From Roseibium sediminis (GTDB lineage: Bacteria > Pseudomonadota > Alphaproteobacteria > Rhizobiales > Stappiaceae): a stretch of DNA of 64,000 nucleotides. The notes under the pieces are model-generated. The model worked only from the letters and a program-made list of their open reading frames with translations, searched no databases and had not been told where the DNA came from. The number at the start of each line of letters is the position of its first letter. Positions within the stretch are counted from its first letter, which is position 1. The stretch lies in contig NZ_VXDB01000004.1 of the NCBI RefSeq assembly GCF_008711325.1, positions 1-64,000 on the forward strand. The letters run 5' to 3'. Below, in pieces: positions 34,216-42,683 of this stretch. A program made the position numbers and the translations under genes.

Positions 34216-34941
34216 ATGTCAGAAGCCAACAGAAATCCGAATGCGCTGCCGATCTATGTCCAGATCAGCGAGTTGTTGATCCGTGACATTGCAGCCGGTC
34301 GCCTGATCAACGGAGAGCGTCTTCCACCCGAGAGGGAGATGGCCGCTCAGCTCGGCATTTCCGTCGGCACGTTGCGCAAGGCCTTGGCGGACTTGACGAA
34401 AAGAGGCCTTCTGGAGCGTATCCAAGGGTCGGGAAACTACATCCGCCATGGCGGGCGGACCGAAAGCGTCTACGGCATGTTCCGGCTGGAGCTGCATTCT
34501 GGTGGCGGTTTGCCGAAAGCAACTTATCTGGATGTCTCACGAGCGCAGATCCCGGAGAAACTGGTGACCCATTGGCCGGAGAAGTTCGGACTTGCCAATT
34601 GGGGGACCCGCATCCGCCGCCTTCGCTTCCTGAACACCACGGTGATCGCGGTTGAGGAAATCTGGCTTGATGGCAGCGCCGGGGAGGTGATGACCCACCT
34701 CCTGTCTGATTCCCTTTACCGCTATTACCAGAAGCAGCTTGGGTTCTGGATCACACGGGCGGAGGACCGGGTCGGGATCGGCATGACACCCGATTGGGCG
34801 CCGCCGGAGTTCCCGCTCTCGCGCGGCGCACCGACAGGCTACATCGAACGGCTGAGCTGGTCGGATCGGGCAGAGCCGATCGAGTTTTCAAAGACATGGT
34901 TTGACACGGACAAGGCGCTTTATGTGCAGCGCCTCAAATAG
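34216..34941 (+). CDS. GntR family regulator (HutC/UTRA type)
   Basis: 241 residues: N-terminal winged helix (LPPEREMAAQLGISVGTLRKALADLTKRGLLERIQGSGNYI) and a C-terminal UTRA-type ligand domain. It diverges from the monooxygenase operon and is followed 9 bp later by the Gfo/Idh/MocA gene. It probably represses both transcripts until a pathway sugar is present. The ATTGAT/ATCAAT sites just upstream are the likely targets. Confidence 0.9.
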   Translation: MSEANRNPNALPIYVQISELLIRDIAAGRLINGERLPPEREMAAQLGISVGTLRKALADLTKRGLLERIQGSGNYIRHGGRTESVYGMFRLELHSGGGLPKATYLDVSRAQIPEKLVTHWPEKFGLANWGTRIRRLRFLNTTVIAVEEIWLDGSAGEVMTHLLSDSLYRYYQKQLGFWITRAEDRVGIGMTPDWAPPEFPLSRGAPTGYIERLSWSDRAEPIEFSKTWFDTDKALYVQRLK

Positions 34942-34950
34942 GAGATCTGG

Positions 34951-36072
34951 ATGTCCGCGACAGTAAACTACGGCATCATCGGCTGCGGGATGATGGGGCA
35001 GGAGCATCTGCGCAATATTGCGCTTCTGGATGGCACGCGCATACGGGCCATCTTCGAGCCGGATGCGGAAATGGCAGCGATTGCCAAGACGTTTGCGCCT
35101 GAGGCCGAAATGGTCGCGTCCCTTGATGCCCTGCTCGACATCGCCGATCTGGACTGCCTTGTCATTGTCAGTCCGAACCACTGCCATGTCGGCCAGATGG
35201 AGGAAATCCGCCGCAAGCGGCCCTTGCCGTTGCTGGTGGAAAAGCCGCTCTTCACCAGCCCCGAAGACGAGGCCCGGGTCGCAGCCTTTGCAAAGTCCTA
35301 TCCCGCCCCGGTATGGGTCGCGATGGAATACCGCTACATGCCGCCAATCGCCGCTCTCGTGGAGCAGGTAGCGGAGGCAACCGGCGGGGTGCGCATGCTC
35401 ACGATCCGCGAGCACCGCTTTCCGTTCCTGCCCAAGGTCGGCGACTGGAACCGCTTCAACCGCAACACCGGCGGCACCTTTGTCGAGAAATGCTGCCACT
35501 TCTTCGATCTCATGCGGCTGATCATGCAATCAGAACCGGTCCGCGTGATGGCATCCGCCGGGCAGGCGGTCAATCATCTCGATGAGACCTACAACGGCGA
35601 AGTTCCGGACATTCTCGACCATGGTTACGTTCTGGTCGATTTTGAAAACGGTGCCCGCGCCATGCTCGAACTCTGCATGTTCGCCGAAGGCTCCCGGTAT
35701 CAGGAAGAGGTCAGTGTCGTCGGGCCGAAGGGCAAGATCGAGGCCCTTGTCCCCGGTCCCGGTCGTTTCTGGCCCGATCATCTGGGTGAGCCACCGGTGC
35801 CGCAGGTCATTGTCAGCCCGCGTGATCCCAAAGGCCCCCGGCAAATTGACGTCCCGGTTGATCCCGAATTGCTGGAGGCCGGAGACCACAACGGGTCAAC
35901 CTTCTACCAGCATCAGCAGTTCCTTGCCCTAGTCCGCGGCGAGCGGGCGTCTCCGGAAGTCAGTCTCGAGGATGGCCGCAAATCCGTCGCCATGGGCCTC
36001 GCCGCCCAGGAATCCGCCCGCACAGGTCAGGCCGTGCTCTTGTCACCCAACCGCCTGACCTCGGCGGCTTGA
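34951..36072 (+). CDS. Gfo/Idh/MocA family enzyme, possible NAD-dependent sulfoquinovosidase
   Basis: 373 residues: N-terminal NAD-binding Rossmann domain (YGIIGCGMMGQEHLRN, EKPLF) and C-terminal alpha/beta domain with KVGDWNRFNRNTGGTF, EKCCHFFDLMRL and GDHNGSTFYQHQQFL. The family covers sugar dehydrogenases and NAD-dependent glycosidases. Since it sits in the same locus as a sulfo-ASMO-type set, and family GH188 sulfoquinovosidases of this fold are known beside such clusters, release of sulfoquinovose from its glycerol glycoside is a reasonable guess. A simple sugar dehydrogenase is the alternative. GGAG lies before ATG 34951. The last 126 bases of the gene are duplicated at 36890-37015. Confidence 0.75.
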   Translation: MSATVNYGIIGCGMMGQEHLRNIALLDGTRIRAIFEPDAEMAAIAKTFAPEAEMVASLDALLDIADLDCLVIVSPNHCHVGQMEEIRRKRPLPLLVEKPLFTSPEDEARVAAFAKSYPAPVWVAMEYRYMPPIAALVEQVAEATGGVRMLTIREHRFPFLPKVGDWNRFNRNTGGTFVEKCCHFFDLMRLIMQSEPVRVMASAGQAVNHLDETYNGEVPDILDHGYVLVDFENGARAMLELCMFAEGSRYQEEVSVVGPKGKIEALVPGPGRFWPDHLGEPPVPQVIVSPRDPKGPRQIDVPVDPELLEAGDHNGSTFYQHQQFLALVRGERASPEVSLEDGRKSVAMGLAAQESARTGQAVLLSPNRLTSAA

Positions 36073-36136
36073 GGCGTACCTTAAAATCTCTGTCCCTCAC
36101 CCTAACCCTCTCCCAACGGGAGAGGGGACTGGATCG
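35947..36136. repeat. 190-bp direct repeat, copy A
   Basis: Covers the 3' end of the Gfo/Idh/MocA gene, its stop and a downstream palindrome (CCTCTCCCAACGGGAGAGG). Copy B at 36890-37079 has the same length and differs at about nine positions. The two copies enclose 753 bp holding a phage-type repressor gene. Confidence 0.9.
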
Positions 36137-36311
36137 GGTGCGGAGGCAAATATTTTAGTAAAAGCAACCACAATTATGGACTAAAAGACGCTTCAGCTAT
36201 CTGGAGGAGAAGGCTGGCTACGCAAATACCACATTGAGTGTCAGCTTTCTGCGTTTCTTGCTATTTGAGCTGTTAGCTTCAGAAACTCGCCTAATATCAG
36301 TGTGTTTCGCG

Positions 36312-36722
36312 TTATTTGCGTCTGATTGCCATATGTTTGTAGGTGCTCTTTAGCAGGTGGGTGAACCTATCAGACGGCATATATCCGCCGTTTTCCAACT
36401 CTTCCTCTATATCGCGGGCCTCCTTTTCCGCCGCTTCCCAAAGCTCGGGATCATAACCGACGGCTTTTCCTGTATCTCCTGCTTTGCTGTTTGAATGCGT
36501 TGTGGCTTTTGTGGTGGGCACGTCGTCGTCCTCTGACAACAACCACGCATAATCAACGTTAAAAAAATCAGCGTAACGCCTTGCTGAGTGCAGGCGTGGG
36601 CTCCGGTCGCCGTTCTCATGGCTGATATATGTCTGGATTGGGATACCCATAGCGCGGGCTGCATCCGTTGCGGTTTCGTAACCCTCTTTAACGCGGGCTT
36701 CCTGTAGCTTCTTGTGATTCAT
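36312..36722 (-). CDS. XRE family (phage-repressor type) regulator
   Basis: 136 residues with an N-terminal Cro/CI helix-turn-helix (TATDAARAMGIPIQTYISHENGDRSPR ... YADFFNVDYAWLLSE) followed by an acidic tail. This is the small-repressor type found in prophages and integrative elements. It is AT-rich and enclosed by 190-bp direct repeats. Upstream (36759-36837) are repeated GCAAAAAGCAC and TAATGCG motifs that look like its operators. No integrase, excisionase or structural gene remains beside it, so it may be the last gene of a decayed element. The 239-bp gap between the Gfo gene and this gene holds repeat copy A and AT-rich sequence without a gene. Confidence 0.8.
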   Translation of the reverse strand: MNHKKLQEARVKEGYETATDAARAMGIPIQTYISHENGDRSPRLHSARRYADFFNVDYAWLLSEDDDVPTTKATTHSNSKAGDTGKAVGYDPELWEAAEKEARDIEEELENGGYMPSDRFTHLLKSTYKHMAIRRK

Positions 36723-36758
36723 CTGTTAAATCGCCTCAAGTCAATAGGTCCTCTCATT

Positions 36759-36837
36759 AATGCGGCATTGCATGAAGCAAAAAGCACTTCATTTAATGCG
36801 TTGAGAGTTGTAGTTTGCAAAAAGCACAAGTAATGCG
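36759..36837. promoter_or_regulatory. Candidate operators of the XRE repressor
   Basis: GCAAAAAGCAC occurs at 36777-36787 and 36817-36827, 40 bp apart, each followed after 3-6 bases by TAATGCG. A compact AATGC-G-GCATT palindrome lies at 36759-36769. The set lies 36-115 bp upstream of the repressor start, as a phage control region would. Confidence 0.5.
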
Positions 36838-36889
36838 TGCTGTCAACGGAGTATGATGCACTTTTCGGTCTCGATTTGTCCGGCATCAT

Positions 36890-37079
36890 GCGTCTCCGGA
36901 AGTCAGTCTCGAGGACGGCCGCAAGTCTGTCTCCATGGGCCTCGCCGCCCAGGAATCCGCCCGCACAGGTCAGGCCGTGCTCTTGTCAACCAACCGCCTG
37001 ACCTCGGCGGCTTGAGGTGTATCTAAAAATCTCTGTCCCTCTCCCTAACCCTCTCCCAACGGGAGAGGGGACTGGATCG
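36890..37079. repeat. 190-bp direct repeat, copy B, with a truncated Gfo/Idh/MocA 3' end
   Basis: Same 190 bp as 35947-36136 at about 95% identity. It carries 41 C-terminal codons of the Gfo/Idh/MocA gene in an open frame ending at TGA 37013-37015, but no start, so this part is a gene fragment. Differences include both silent and amino-acid-changing bases. From 37080 to 37400 I see no supportable gene. Confidence 0.88.
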
Positions 37080-37401
37080 AGCACGTGGCCTGATTTTGAG
37101 TGAACAGCCCCTGTTCGAGATGGGAAAGCAATTCGAATGTAGCAAGGCCGGAGAGGCCTTTCAGCTATTCCTCTTCATTTCGGCAATAAGAACAGACTCC
37201 CGCTCATTATGCGTTTTGGTGTTGCCCATGCGGGGCATGGTTCTGAAAACCTGCCCCATCTGGAGAAATTGGTGCGCGAGGAGAGCTGAATAGAATTTGC
37301 CGCGAGATCACGAATTGATGGTCTTCTGAATTTTTCACGCTATCGCCCCCCACTTTCTCCGATAGCATTCCATGGAGGGTCAAATGTAGAGGCGGAGGTC
37401 A

Positions 37402-37450
37402 CCTCTCCCATGGGGAGAGGTCGGCGCAAGGCGCCGGGTGAGGGGATGGG
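37402..37450. repeat. Palindromic repeat in front of the DUF559 gene
   Basis: CCTCTCCCATGGGGAGAGG (37402-37420) is a near-perfect palindrome, followed by a GGCGCAAGGCGCC hairpin and GGGTGAGGGGATGGG that runs into the DUF559 start codon. The core is related to the CCTCTCCCAACGGGAGAGG palindromes in the two 190-bp repeats. Confidence 0.7.
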
Positions 37451-37783
37451 ATGTCTGTAGCCCGTGCACGTGCTCTTAGGCGACGTCAAACGGAAGCCGA
37501 ACGTCTGCTCTGGTCTCGTCTGAGAAACCGTCGCCTGAATGGTTGGAAGTTTCGTCGCCAACATCCAATCGATCGGTTTGTAGTCGATTTTGTTTCCTTG
37601 GACGCTAAGTTGATCGTGGAACTTGATGGATCAGGGCACGGCATGCGCGAGGCATCTGACCAGCACCGGACACTCATTCTGGAAAGTCTCGGCTTCAGGG
37701 TTCAGCGATATTGCAATGTCGAAGTGCAGGCATCCATTGAGACTGTGTTGGAGGATATCCTGACTCGACTTGAAAAAATCTGA
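37451..37783 (+). CDS. DUF559 endonuclease-domain protein (Vsr-like fold)
   Basis: 110 residues. The DUF559 pattern is complete: RRRQTEAERLLWSRLRNRRLNGWKFRRQHPI, then FVVDFVSLDAKLIVELDGSGH with the acidic residues expected for a Vsr/PD-(D/E)XK-like nuclease, then GFRVQRYCNVEV. The cellular role of these small proteins is not known. The ribosome site (GAGGGGATGGG) is supplied by the palindromic repeat directly upstream, and copies of a related palindrome lie close by. That physical link suggests a tie between the nuclease and the repeat. Confidence 0.8.
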   Translation: MSVARARALRRRQTEAERLLWSRLRNRRLNGWKFRRQHPIDRFVVDFVSLDAKLIVELDGSGHGMREASDQHRTLILESLGFRVQRYCNVEVQASIETVLEDILTRLEKI

Positions 37784-37800
37784 GAACCGGAAAACAAAAA

Positions 37801-37822
37801 ACGCCCGGTCGGAACCGGGCGT
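37801..37822 (-). terminator. Distal terminator hairpin past soxF
   Basis: ACGCCCGGT (37801-37809) pairs with ACCGGGCGT (37814-37822), followed on the minus strand by TTTTTTGTTTT. Almost the same hairpin recurs at 37965-37986. It may also serve the convergent DUF559 gene. Confidence 0.75.
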
Positions 37823-37852
37823 AAGGTTGATGACAAACCCATGCCCCTCTGC

Positions 37853-37929
37853 CGTCATCCTCGGCCTTGTGCCGAGGATCTAATGAATTCAAGGCCTTGT
37901 AGATGCACGGGACAGGCCCGAGCATGACG
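37853..37929. repeat. 77-bp palindromic repeat element, copy 2
   Basis: Same length and layout as 18877-18953: CGTCATCCTCGG start, CCGAGGATCT, a CGGGACAGGCCCG hairpin and ATGACG end. It lies between the two twin terminators. Confidence 0.75.
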
Positions 37930-37964
37930 AAAGAAAAAGCGCCAAGCCTTGTCAGCAAACAAAA

Positions 37965-37986
37965 ACGCCCGGTTGGAACCGGGCGT
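37965..37986 (-). terminator. Proximal terminator of the sox operon
   Basis: ACGCCCGGTT (37965-37974) pairs with AACCGGGCGT (37977-37986), followed by TTTTTGTTTG on the minus strand. It lies 33 bp past the soxF stop. Confidence 0.85.
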
Positions 37987-38018
37987 TGATGCGTTGTTTC
38001 AAGAGCAGGTCGCGAGGA

Positions 38019-39296
38019 TCACGATCCGAAGATATCGGCGGTGATGCCGTTGTACCAGCCGACGGATTCTTCGTAGGTCTGCTGGCGCAGGGCTGCGTCT
38101 TCGCCGGTCTGGCTGATGAAGGTGGACGTTGAGGCGATCTTTTCTTCGGTCGGGGCGTATTGTGCGCCAACCTTCACGCCGTCATTGGTCTCGATAAGGC
38201 TCCAGCAGGTGTTGGAGTATTTCGCCGGGAAGACGCGGGATCCGGTGAGGTCACCACGAATTGCCATGGCGGCAACCTTGGCCTGACTGTTGGCCGAGAA
38301 GCCGGACTTCGGCATGTCGCCCGCGATACAGGCGTCACCGATGACGAAGACGGTGTCGTCGGCCTTGGAACGCATGGAGGCCGGGTCGATCGGGCAGAAG
38401 CCGGTTTCGTTGGTCAGGCCGGCCTTTTCGGCGATCATGCCTGCCTTTTGTGCCGGAATGACGTTCACGAGGTCGCCCTTGAACGTGTCCAGATCGGTTT
38501 CGACTTCGCCGGTTGCCGGATCGACTTTCACCAGACCGCCATGGACGTCCGGGCCGTACCACTCGACCATGCCCGGATAGTATTTCGCCCAACCTTCCTG
38601 GAAGAGAGCCTGCTTGGAGAACTTCTCCTTCGGGTCGATGATGATGATCTTGCTGTCGGTGAAGCCCTTTTCCTTGAAGACATGCGCGAACATGGAGACG
38701 CGCTCGTAAGGTCCAGGAGGGCAGCGATACGGGTTCGGCGGTGCGACCATAACGACGTTCTGGCCGTTTTCCAGCGCATCCAGCTTGGCCTTGAGCAGCT
38801 GTGTCTGCGCGCCCGCTTTCCAGGAGTGGGGCATGATCTCGGCAGCTTCTGCGGAATAGCCCGGAACGCTGTCATAGATCAGATCGATGCCCGGAGACAC
38901 GATCAGGCGATCATAAGGCACCTTGGAGCCGTCGGCCATCACGACAACCTTGGCATCGCGATCCACCATCATGGCCATGCCGTTGATGACGGTGATGCCA
39001 TAGTTCGAGGCCAGCTTGTCATAGCTGTGCGTGATGGATTCAAATGTGCGGTAGCCGCCCAGATAAAGGTTCGAAAAGAAGCAGGTCGTGTAAGTCGGGT
39101 TGGCTTCGATCAGCGTGACATCAATGTCGCCGCCGCTGTCCTTGGCAATATAACGAGCTGCGGTCGCACCACCGGCACCGCCGCCGATCACCACGGCGCG
39201 GGGCTTGCCTTGTGCACGAGCATAGAACGGCATTGCGAGTGAGGCGACACCTGCGCCTGCCAGCAAACCGAAACTGCGACGGGTCAAGTTTGGCAT
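38019..39296 (-). CDS. soxF: SoxF, flavocytochrome c sulfide dehydrogenase flavoprotein subunit
   Basis: 425 residues with a twin-arginine signal (NLTRRSFGLLAGAGVASLA) and an FAD-binding motif VVIGGGAGGATAARYI. Cysteines in YRCPPGPYER and GFCPIDP are placed like the redox-active pair of FCSD flavoproteins. SoxF oxidises sulfide in the periplasm and passes electrons to the SoxE cytochrome, encoded just upstream. It is the last gene of the sox operon, followed by a strong terminator. Confidence 0.93.
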   Translation of the reverse strand: MPNLTRRSFGLLAGAGVASLAMPFYARAQGKPRAVVIGGGAGGATAARYIAKDSGGDIDVTLIEANPTYTTCFFSNLYLGGYRTFESITHSYDKLASNYGITVINGMAMMVDRDAKVVVMADGSKVPYDRLIVSPGIDLIYDSVPGYSAEAAEIMPHSWKAGAQTQLLKAKLDALENGQNVVMVAPPNPYRCPPGPYERVSMFAHVFKEKGFTDSKIIIIDPKEKFSKQALFQEGWAKYYPGMVEWYGPDVHGGLVKVDPATGEVETDLDTFKGDLVNVIPAQKAGMIAEKAGLTNETGFCPIDPASMRSKADDTVFVIGDACIAGDMPKSGFSANSQAKVAAMAIRGDLTGSRVFPAKYSNTCWSLIETNDGVKVGAQYAPTEEKIASTSTFISQTGEDAALRQQTYEESVGWYNGITADIFGS

Positions 39297-39348
39297 TATT
39301 TGCTTCCTTCCTTCTAAAACCTTGGCTGCGTTTTTCTCTCCTTACCCG

Positions 39349-40128
39349 TTACTTGGGATCAAGGGAACCGAAATAGGCAGCCAGAGCGGCGATCTCCTCG
39401 TTTCCGAGGTTGAGGGTCATGTTCTGCATGACCTGATTGGTCCGTATGTTGGATTTGTATTCGAACAGGGCACGGATGAAGGCCTCGTTCGGCCAGCCGA
39501 CAATCGACGGAATGCCGTCCGCATGGCCTGACAACTGATGACAGGTCACACATTCCGATGACAGGTATTCCCCATATTCCGCATCGCCCTCGATCTGCAT
39601 GGCCGCCGAGCCAATTTCCGCTCGGGCGGGAGCTGCAGCGGTCGGGTCGACAGAGGGGGCGGCGACGGATTGCGCCTTGAGGTAGGCAATTATCGCGGTC
39701 CGGTCTTCCGGCTTCTTCATGCCGAGATAGGACATGCGTGTGCCGGGTACGAAGGCGCGGGGCTTGGCGAGATATTGATCCAGACTTGCCTCATCCCAGA
39801 CAAGCCCGTCTTCTCCCTTTGCCTTCATGGCGTTGGAATACTTGAAGCCGTCGATTGATCCGGCCACACGCCCGAACAGGCCATCAAGATGCGGTCCAAC
39901 ACCATTACGGGCGCCTTCGCCTATCTGGTGGCAGGCCTTGCAGGCCTTGTAGAGCTTTTCGCCTTGCTGGATATCACCCGCGAAGGTGGAGCCGGAAGTG
40001 AGGGCGCCAATTGCAGTCAGTCCGGCAAAGATCAACGCGCGTGTTGTTTGCGGGAATGAAGAGCGCACACGGTTGGAGGAAGGGACGCGCGGCCGCCAGA
40101 TTGCCTGAGTATAAATCTGAAGGCGCAT
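39349..40128 (-). CDS. soxE: SoxE, di-haem cytochrome c
   Basis: 259 residues with two haem motifs, CKACH and CVTCH. The first domain is a cytochrome c2-type unit closely similar to the N-terminal domain of SoxD (shared blocks GPxL, GRxAG, DGFKYS, VWDEA). It serves as the electron-accepting partner of SoxF in the periplasm. The N-terminus from ATG 40128 has a long basic stretch before a hydrophobic export segment (LIFAGLTAIGALTSGSTFA), so the true start may be later; GGGAGAAC lies before 40128. Confidence 0.88.
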   Translation of the reverse strand: MRLQIYTQAIWRPRVPSSNRVRSSFPQTTRALIFAGLTAIGALTSGSTFAGDIQQGEKLYKACKACHQIGEGARNGVGPHLDGLFGRVAGSIDGFKYSNAMKAKGEDGLVWDEASLDQYLAKPRAFVPGTRMSYLGMKKPEDRTAIIAYLKAQSVAAPSVDPTAAAPARAEIGSAAMQIEGDAEYGEYLSSECVTCHQLSGHADGIPSIVGWPNEAFIRALFEYKSNIRTNQVMQNMTLNLGNEEIAALAAYFGSLDPK

Positions 40129-40160
40129 TCCATCGTTCTCCCGTGGTCTGGCTCGGCTAG

Positions 40161-40194
40161 AGCATCGGGCGTTTTGTTGGAAGCGCCCGATGCT
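40161..40194. other. Intercistronic hairpin soxD/soxE
   Basis: AGCATCGGGCG (40161-40171) and CGCCCGATGCT (40184-40194) form a perfect 11-bp stem in the 155-bp gap between soxD and soxE. With no T-run on the minus strand, it is more likely an mRNA processing or stability element than a terminator. Confidence 0.55.
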
Positions 40195-40283
40195 GATCTA
40201 AGGACGAAGGCTGAGGGTGTATCGCCGCTGGCCACACGTGTAAATACGGATAGATTTGCTAAGGTGTGGATGCCGAGGCGCGT

Positions 40284-41390
40284 CTAGTCGACCGCGCCAA
40301 CACCTGCATCGTCATCGCCGCCATCTTCCGGGGTCACATCCAGAACCCGCGCACGCATGGTGATTTTCACCTCATCTGCCTTGCAGTTTGTCATGCAGGG
40401 CTCGGACTTCGATGCGTAGTGAGGTTCCTCGGAGCGGTCATCCATGAAGAAGTTTTCCTCATTGGGAAGACGAACTTCAAGGAAGTTCTCCTTGGACAGC
40501 ACGAACTCCTCATCCGTCACCACGTCATTGAGATAGAGGAGATAGGCGGTCAGCGCGTAAACATCATCATCGGACATGGAGCGGGCATTGCCGAAGGGCA
40601 TTGCGCGGCGAACATAGTCGTATACCGTGGAGAGATACGGCCAATAGGACCCAATCGTCTTTTCCGGGCGGTCGTCCTTCAGCGAGTCGTGCCCACCTGC
40701 CAGAACCGGCCAGCGTCCGACGCCCTCGCCAAAGTCTCCATGACAAACCGCGCAGTTGTCGGCAAACAGCACTTCGCCATCGGCAACGCTGCCCGATCCT
40801 TCCGGAAGACCCTGACCGTCCGGACGAACGTCAATGTCCCAGGCGGCGATTTCATCCTGCGTGGCAACGCGGCCAAGCTTGAAGATGCCGCTTTCGCGCA
40901 GTGAGGAAGAGGAGGCCGCATCAGGTGTTGCTGCAGCCTCGGCAGTCTGCGCCGGTGCCGGCTCCGCAGGAGCCTGCGAACTGTCAGCGGGAGCAGAGGA
41001 AGAGAAGGTCGCCAGATACGCGATTACATTCTCCAGATCCTCATCCTTCTTGAGGCCTGCAAAGGCCATTTTTGTGCCTTTGACCACATCTTTCGGCTTG
41101 ATCAGGAAGGCAGTCATGGTGGCTTCATCCCAGACCATGCCGCCTTCGCCAGCCTCGATCATGCCTTTGGAATACTTGAAACCATCCACTGTCCCGGCGG
41201 TACGCCCAATGACGTCGTTCAGCTGCGGCCCGGCCTTGTTCGTCGCGCCGTCTCCGACGGCGTGGCAGGCCTTGCATTTCTTGAAGACCTTTTCGCCGGC
41301 ATCTGCATCGCCGGCCTGAGCTGCACCGACCATCAGGCCTGTGGTGAAAACGGCGGCAGAAAGGGCGAGAGACTTAACCAACTTCGACAT
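40284..41390 (-). CDS. soxD: SoxD, di-haem cytochrome subunit of sulfur dehydrogenase SoxCD
   Basis: 368 residues with a signal peptide ([23 protein letters not shown]), two cytochrome domains with CKACH and CAVCH, and an Ala/Pro-rich linker between them. SoxD takes electrons from the molybdenum subunit SoxC during oxidation of the SoxY-bound sulfane sulfur. ATG 41390 overlaps the soxC stop by 17 bp. Near the C-terminus the CMTNC pair may form a disulfide. Confidence 0.92.
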   Translation of the reverse strand: MSKLVKSLALSAAVFTTGLMVGAAQAGDADAGEKVFKKCKACHAVGDGATNKAGPQLNDVIGRTAGTVDGFKYSKGMIEAGEGGMVWDEATMTAFLIKPKDVVKGTKMAFAGLKKDEDLENVIAYLATFSSSAPADSSQAPAEPAPAQTAEAAATPDAASSSSLRESGIFKLGRVATQDEIAAWDIDVRPDGQGLPEGSGSVADGEVLFADNCAVCHGDFGEGVGRWPVLAGGHDSLKDDRPEKTIGSYWPYLSTVYDYVRRAMPFGNARSMSDDDVYALTAYLLYLNDVVTDEEFVLSKENFLEVRLPNEENFFMDDRSEEPHYASKSEPCMTNCKADEVKITMRARVLDVTPEDGGDDDAGVGAVD

Positions 41391-42657
41391 TTTCAACCGC
41401 CCCGTTCTTTTGGACATACCAAGTCTGGATGCCGTTGTTGTGGTAGATCGAATTCTCCCCGCGAGCGGCGCGAAGTTCATTCTTGGTTGGCTGATAGAAA
41501 CCGTGTTCGTCCATCGCACGTGACTGGAGCAGCATTTCAGAACCGTCCCAGTCGATGTCGAGATAGAACCGGTGCAGGGACTTGGAGAGGCTCGGGCCGT
41601 CGAGGCGGGCCGTCTTCCAGTTCCTCCCGCCATCCAGAGAAACGTCCACACGGGTGATGCGGCCATTGCCGGACCACGCGAGACCGGAAATCACCATCGG
41701 GCCCTCGCCGTGAGAAATCGGCATTTGCGGGCTGGGGGAAGTGATGACGGACTTCGGATCCATGACCCAAGTAAAGCGCCTAGCCTTGCCGTTTGCCAGA
41801 AGGTCCGTGTATTTCGAGGTTTCCTCGCGGTGATGCCACGGCTCGTCGCCCACTTCGAGACGGCGCAGCCACTTGACCCACATGTTGCCTTCCCAGCCGG
41901 GGACGGCGAGGCGAAGCGGGTAGCCCTGTTCGGGGCGCAGCGCTTCGCCGTTCATTTTCCACGCGACCAGACAGTCATCCAGCGCCTTTTCCATCGGGAT
42001 GGATCGGGTCATGGCCGAGGCATCCGCCCCTTCAGGCATGACCCACTTGCCGTTGGTCTTGACGCCAGCTTCTTCCAGCAATGTCTTCAGCTTGACGCCG
42101 GTATACATGACGTTGTGGACCATGCCGTGGGTGAACTGGCAGCCATTGAGCTGGGACCCACGCCACTCCATGCCACCATTGGCCGCGCATTCAAGGAAAT
42201 AGACATGGTTCTCACGCGGGAAGCGCTTGAGATCCTCCATGGTGAAGACGAGGGGTGTGTCCACTAGACCATTGATCATCAGCCGATGATCCTGCGGACG
42301 GATCTGGGCAACGCCGCCATGGTGGCGTTCAAAGCACAGCCCGTTCGGGGTGATGATCCCGTCCAGTTCGTGCAAGGGCGTGAAGTTGATGGACGATACG
42401 GCATCAGCTGTCAGCCACGGAACGTTGCGGCGAACAACATCCGCCTCGAATTCCGACGGCAGGCCATAGGGAGCTGCATCAACGCCGTCACCAAGATACC
42501 GGTTCCAGTCCTGAATCTCGGTGATCAGCGGGTCGCCTTCTGCACGGGCTCCCGACGCAGCAACACCGGCAACAGCAGCCCCACCTGTGGCAAGACCGGC
42601 CTTGAGAAGCGACCGCCGGGAGAGGGAGGGAGATCCCTTGTCCTTTGTCTCAGTCAT
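41374..42657 (-). CDS. soxC: SoxC, molybdenum subunit of sulfur dehydrogenase
   Basis: 427 residues with a twin-arginine signal ([16 protein letters not shown]) and a sulfite oxidase fold. The molybdenum-ligand cysteine is Cys157 in [10 protein letters not shown]; the dimerisation domain follows ([16 protein letters not shown]). With SoxD it removes six electrons from the SoxY-linked sulfane, which allows full thiosulfate oxidation without sulfur globules. Presence of soxCD marks the Paracoccus-type pathway. Confidence 0.94.
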   Translation of the reverse strand: MTETKDKGSPSLSRRSLLKAGLATGGAAVAGVAASGARAEGDPLITEIQDWNRYLGDGVDAAPYGLPSEFEADVVRRNVPWLTADAVSSINFTPLHELDGIITPNGLCFERHHGGVAQIRPQDHRLMINGLVDTPLVFTMEDLKRFPRENHVYFLECAANGGMEWRGSQLNGCQFTHGMVHNVMYTGVKLKTLLEEAGVKTNGKWVMPEGADASAMTRSIPMEKALDDCLVAWKMNGEALRPEQGYPLRLAVPGWEGNMWVKWLRRLEVGDEPWHHREETSKYTDLLANGKARRFTWVMDPKSVITSPSPQMPISHGEGPMVISGLAWSGNGRITRVDVSLDGGRNWKTARLDGPSLSKSLHRFYLDIDWDGSEMLLQSRAMDEHGFYQPTKNELRAARGENSIYHNNGIQTWYVQKNGAVENVEVG

Positions 42658-42683
42658 GAATGTGTCCTCAGGTCTTCTTAAAT

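Noticed and set aside
36137-36889. Intact prophage or integrative element
   Set aside because: Only the repressor-like gene remains; no integrase, excisionase, replication or structural gene is present, so only a scar can be claimed.
37096-37293. 65-codon plus-strand frame after repeat copy B
   Set aside because: No ribosome site, no domain-like sequence, and it spans repeat-derived and AT-rich DNA.
36097-37450. CRISPR array suggested by repeated palindromes
   Set aside because: The palindromes are few, irregularly spaced and of differing length, with no spacers and no cas genes.
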